From Kiritimatiellia bacterium (GTDB lineage Bacteria; Verrucomicrobiota; Kiritimatiellia; RFP12; UBA1067), in the NCBI GenBank assembly GCA_028701555.1, contig JAQVQN010000132.1:1-6849 (forward strand): 6,849 nucleotides of DNA, given 5' to 3'. Made by a program: the position numbers and the translations under genes. Positions 4,823 to 6,849 of this stretch are shown in pieces. The notes under the pieces are model-generated. The model searched no databases. It had not been told where the DNA came from and worked only from the letters and a program-made list of their open reading frames with translations. Numbering within the stretch: the first letter of the stretch is position 1; each line of letters begins with the position of its first letter.

Positions 4823-6849
4823 TCACCTGCCCAGCAAGTTTCGCAAGAAATGCCCGGTGTGCGACTTGTCGCACTGTGCCACCTGCTCCGGGGTGCCTGC
4901 CGCAACGAGAAAGCCGCCTTCGTCGCCTCCACCGGGTCCGAGGTCAATCAAGTGGTCAGCACATTTTATAACGTCCAGATTGTGTTCGATCACAATGACC
5001 GTGTTACCCGCCGAACGCAAACGCAAAAGGATTTGCAGCAGTTTTCTGACATCCTCGAAATGCAGCCCGGTTGTCGGCTCGTCTAGTAAATAAAGGGTCT
5101 GACCCGTGGAATTTCTCGCCAGCTCGGTCGCCAGCTTGATGCGTTGCGCTTCGCCGCCGGAGAGCGTGGTTGAAGCCTGGCCCAAACGGATGTACCCGAG
5201 ACCGACTTCTGACAGCGTCCGCAATTTTTTGGCGATTGACGGCACTGAACTGAAAAACTCCGTTGCATCTTCCACCGTCATGTCCAGAACTTCTGCGATG
5301 TTCAGTCCGCCGTAGCGGACTTCCAGCGTCTCCTTGTTGTAGCGCTGACCGCCGCATTGTTCGCAAGGCACATAAACATCCGGCAGGAAATGCATTTCCA
5401 GACAACGCATTCCGTCGCCTTTACATACCTCGCAGCGACCGCCCTTGACGTTAAAGCTGAAGCGGCCTGATTTGTATCCGCGAACTTTGGCCGCAGGAGT
5501 GGCGGCAAACAGCTCGCGGATGGGGGTGAATGCCCCGGTATAGGTGGTCGGATTGCTGCGCGGTGTGCGTCCGATCGGGCTCTGGTCGACCTCTATAACC
5601 TTGTCGAAAATATCAGAACCGATTATATCGCGCACGGCACCCGGGCGGTCTTTGCTGCCGTAAAGCTTGCGGAAGAGATGCTTTTTCAGAATCTCAACTA
5701 CCAGCGTGGATTTGCCCGAGCCTGAGACGCCGGTAACGCAAACCAAGCAACCGACGGGAATGTCCACGTCGATATCTTTGAGGTTGTTTTCAGAGGCGCC
5801 AATGATTTTAATAATATTAGGCCCGGGCAGGATGCGTTCTTCAGGTGTCGGTATGCATGTGCGGCCAGCAAGAAAAGCCGCAGTCAATGAGGCTTCTGAG
5901 GCCATCAGGCCCTTGAGGTCGCCCTGGTAGACCACTTGGCCGCCATGGCGCCCGGCGCCGGGGCCGAGGTCGATTATGTGGTCTGCCTTGCGCATGATTT
6001 CCGCGTCATGTTCTACAACCACAACTGTGTTGCCGCGGTCGCGAAGCTGGCACAACATGCGGATCAGTTTCTGATTGTCACGCGGATGCAACCCGATTGT
6101 GGGCTCATCCAGAACATACAAAACGCCCACGAGGCCGGACCCTATTTGCGTGGCCAGACGTATGCGTTGCATTTCGCCGCCGGAGAGGGTAGAGCTTTGC
6201 CGGTCGAGGGAAAGATAATCAAGCCCCACATCGATCAGAAACCTGAGCCTTCGTTTGATCTCTTTGAGAACCTCCGATACAACCTGTTGCTCAGTTTTAG
6301 TAAGCTTTAATGTGTCGAAGAATTCCGCGCTGCGTTTGGCGGTCATGGCCATGACATCAACTATCGAATGCCCTGCGATCAGGCTTGCACGTGATTCCGG
6401 GCGTAGCCTTGAGCCGAGGCACTCCGGGCAGATCTGGCTGCTCATGAACTGGCGCAGTTTCTCGCGGACCGCATCGATTTCCGACTCGCTATACCTTCTG
6501 GCGAGGCTCGGAAGCACACCCTCGAACGGTTTTTCAAGCTTGCGCCAAGCTCCACGAGACCAAAACCTCATGGTTACAGCCTGTGTGCCAGAGCCATGCA
6601 TCAGCATTTTTCTGAAGCTGGCGGGCAAATCTTCGTAAGGCGTATCCATGTCTATATCAAAGGCCGTCGCAAAGGCTTTGAGCAGGTGCTTGTAATATAC
6701 GACCATTCGGAACCCGCCACGCCGCCACGGTAATATTGCGCCTGCCGACAAAGACAAACGCTTGTCAGGAACCACCAGGTCTTCATCAAAAACCAACTGG
6801 GCACCAAGACCGGCGCAAACCGAACAGGCACCATAAGGGCTATTGAACG
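4823..6849 (-). CDS. uvrA: Excinuclease ABC subunit UvrA (partial, N-terminus outside the window)
   Basis: This is the damage-recognition ATPase of nucleotide excision repair, which works with UvrB and UvrC. The frame is open to the window edge, with 674 residues visible; E. coli UvrA has 940, so about 265 residues, including the first Walker A, are missing. The visible part opens with FNSPYGACSVCAGLG, and C8 and C11 there with C140 and C143 (ICPEC) form a zinc site. The first ABC half carries LSGGEMQRIRLA (221-232), a Walker B Asp-Glu at 247-248 and H280. The second half carries Walker A GVSGSGKST (373-381), a zinc module C472/C475/C495/C498, LSGGEAQRIKLA (562-573), Walker B D589-E590 and H622. 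An apparent internal start at 6796 (TTG) is not real, because conserved UvrA sequence continues upstream. It is convergent with dnaB, with 4 bases between stops. Confidence 0.97.
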   Translation of the reverse strand, partial: FNSPYGACSVCAGLGAQLVFDEDLVVPDKRLSLSAGAILPWRRGGFRMVVYYKHLLKAFATAFDIDMDTPYEDLPASFRKMLMHGSGTQAVTMRFWSRGAWRKLEKPFEGVLPSLARRYSESEIDAVREKLRQFMSSQICPECLGSRLRPESRASLIAGHSIVDVMAMTAKRSAEFFDTLKLTKTEQQVVSEVLKEIKRRLRFLIDVGLDYLSLDRQSSTLSGGEMQRIRLATQIGSGLVGVLYVLDEPTIGLHPRDNQKLIRMLCQLRDRGNTVVVVEHDAEIMRKADHIIDLGPGAGRHGGQVVYQGDLKGLMASEASLTAAFLAGRTCIPTPEERILPGPNIIKIIGASENNLKDIDVDIPVGCLVCVTGVSGSGKSTLVVEILKKHLFRKLYGSKDRPGAVRDIIGSDIFDKVIEVDQSPIGRTPRSNPTTYTGAFTPIRELFAATPAAKVRGYKSGRFSFNVKGGRCEVCKGDGMRCLEMHFLPDVYVPCEQCGGQRYNKETLEVRYGGLNIAEVLDMTVEDATEFFSSVPSIAKKLRTLSEVGLGYIRLGQASTTLSGGEAQRIKLATELARNSTGQTLYLLDEPTTGLHFEDVRKLLQILLRLRSAGNTVIVIEHNLDVIKCADHLIDLGPGGGDEGGFLVAAGTPEQVAQCDKSHTGHFLRNLLGR

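Noticed and set aside
5936..6310. A 124-codon open frame on the plus strand inside uvrA
   Set aside because: It is opposite the first UvrA ATPase half, whose motifs are intact on the minus strand; the plus-strand peptide shows no family features.
4823..6796. uvrA starting at 6796 as a complete shorter gene
   Set aside because: The codon is TTG (Leu) inside conserved UvrA sequence, and the frame continues to the window edge with the zinc-binding ACSVC motif.

Overview
This is an ordinary bacterial housekeeping segment of moderate GC content with tightly packed genes. Seven genes and the tail of an eighth run left to right. One large gene runs the other way from the right edge. In order they are prs (3' end only), rplY, pth, rpsF, ssb, rpsR, rplI, dnaB, and convergently uvrA (5' end outside the window). 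All reading frames are intact. I found no mobile element, CRISPR array, tRNA or rRNA.

The order rplY-pth-rpsF-rpsR-rplI is, from general knowledge, the arrangement in Chlamydiae. The prs-rplY-pth and rpsF-ssb-rpsR blocks are familiar from Firmicutes but are separate there. Having both blocks joined and followed by dnaB, with Gram-negative-like coding and moderate GC, suggests a member of the PVC group (Verrucomicrobia, Lentisphaerae, Kiritimatiellota or a relative). This is an inference from synteny and overall protein character, not a proven placement.

Layout: 1-99 is the end of prs. Positions 100-260 are non-coding and probably hold the promoter and leader for the next genes. From 261 to 3262, six genes (rplY, pth, rpsF, ssb, rpsR, rplI) are separated by only 16 to 41 bases. 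Each has its own Shine-Dalgarno-like sequence, which is consistent with one operon. Positions 3263-3339 hold a perfect 13-bp hairpin and a second, weaker stem that touches the dnaB ribosome binding site. dnaB occupies 3340-4818. uvrA comes back on the minus strand, and its stop codon lies 4 bases from that of dnaB.

The genes combine translation (ribosomal proteins bL25, bS6, bS18 and bL9, and peptidyl-tRNA hydrolase) with DNA replication and repair (SSB, the DnaB helicase, UvrA). The upstream prs supplies PRPP for nucleotide synthesis. This is growth-linked machinery. I see no sign of an undescribed system. The points worth a second look are the rplI-dnaB hairpin pair, a changed conserved residue in Pth, and an insertion in the DnaB ATPase domain.
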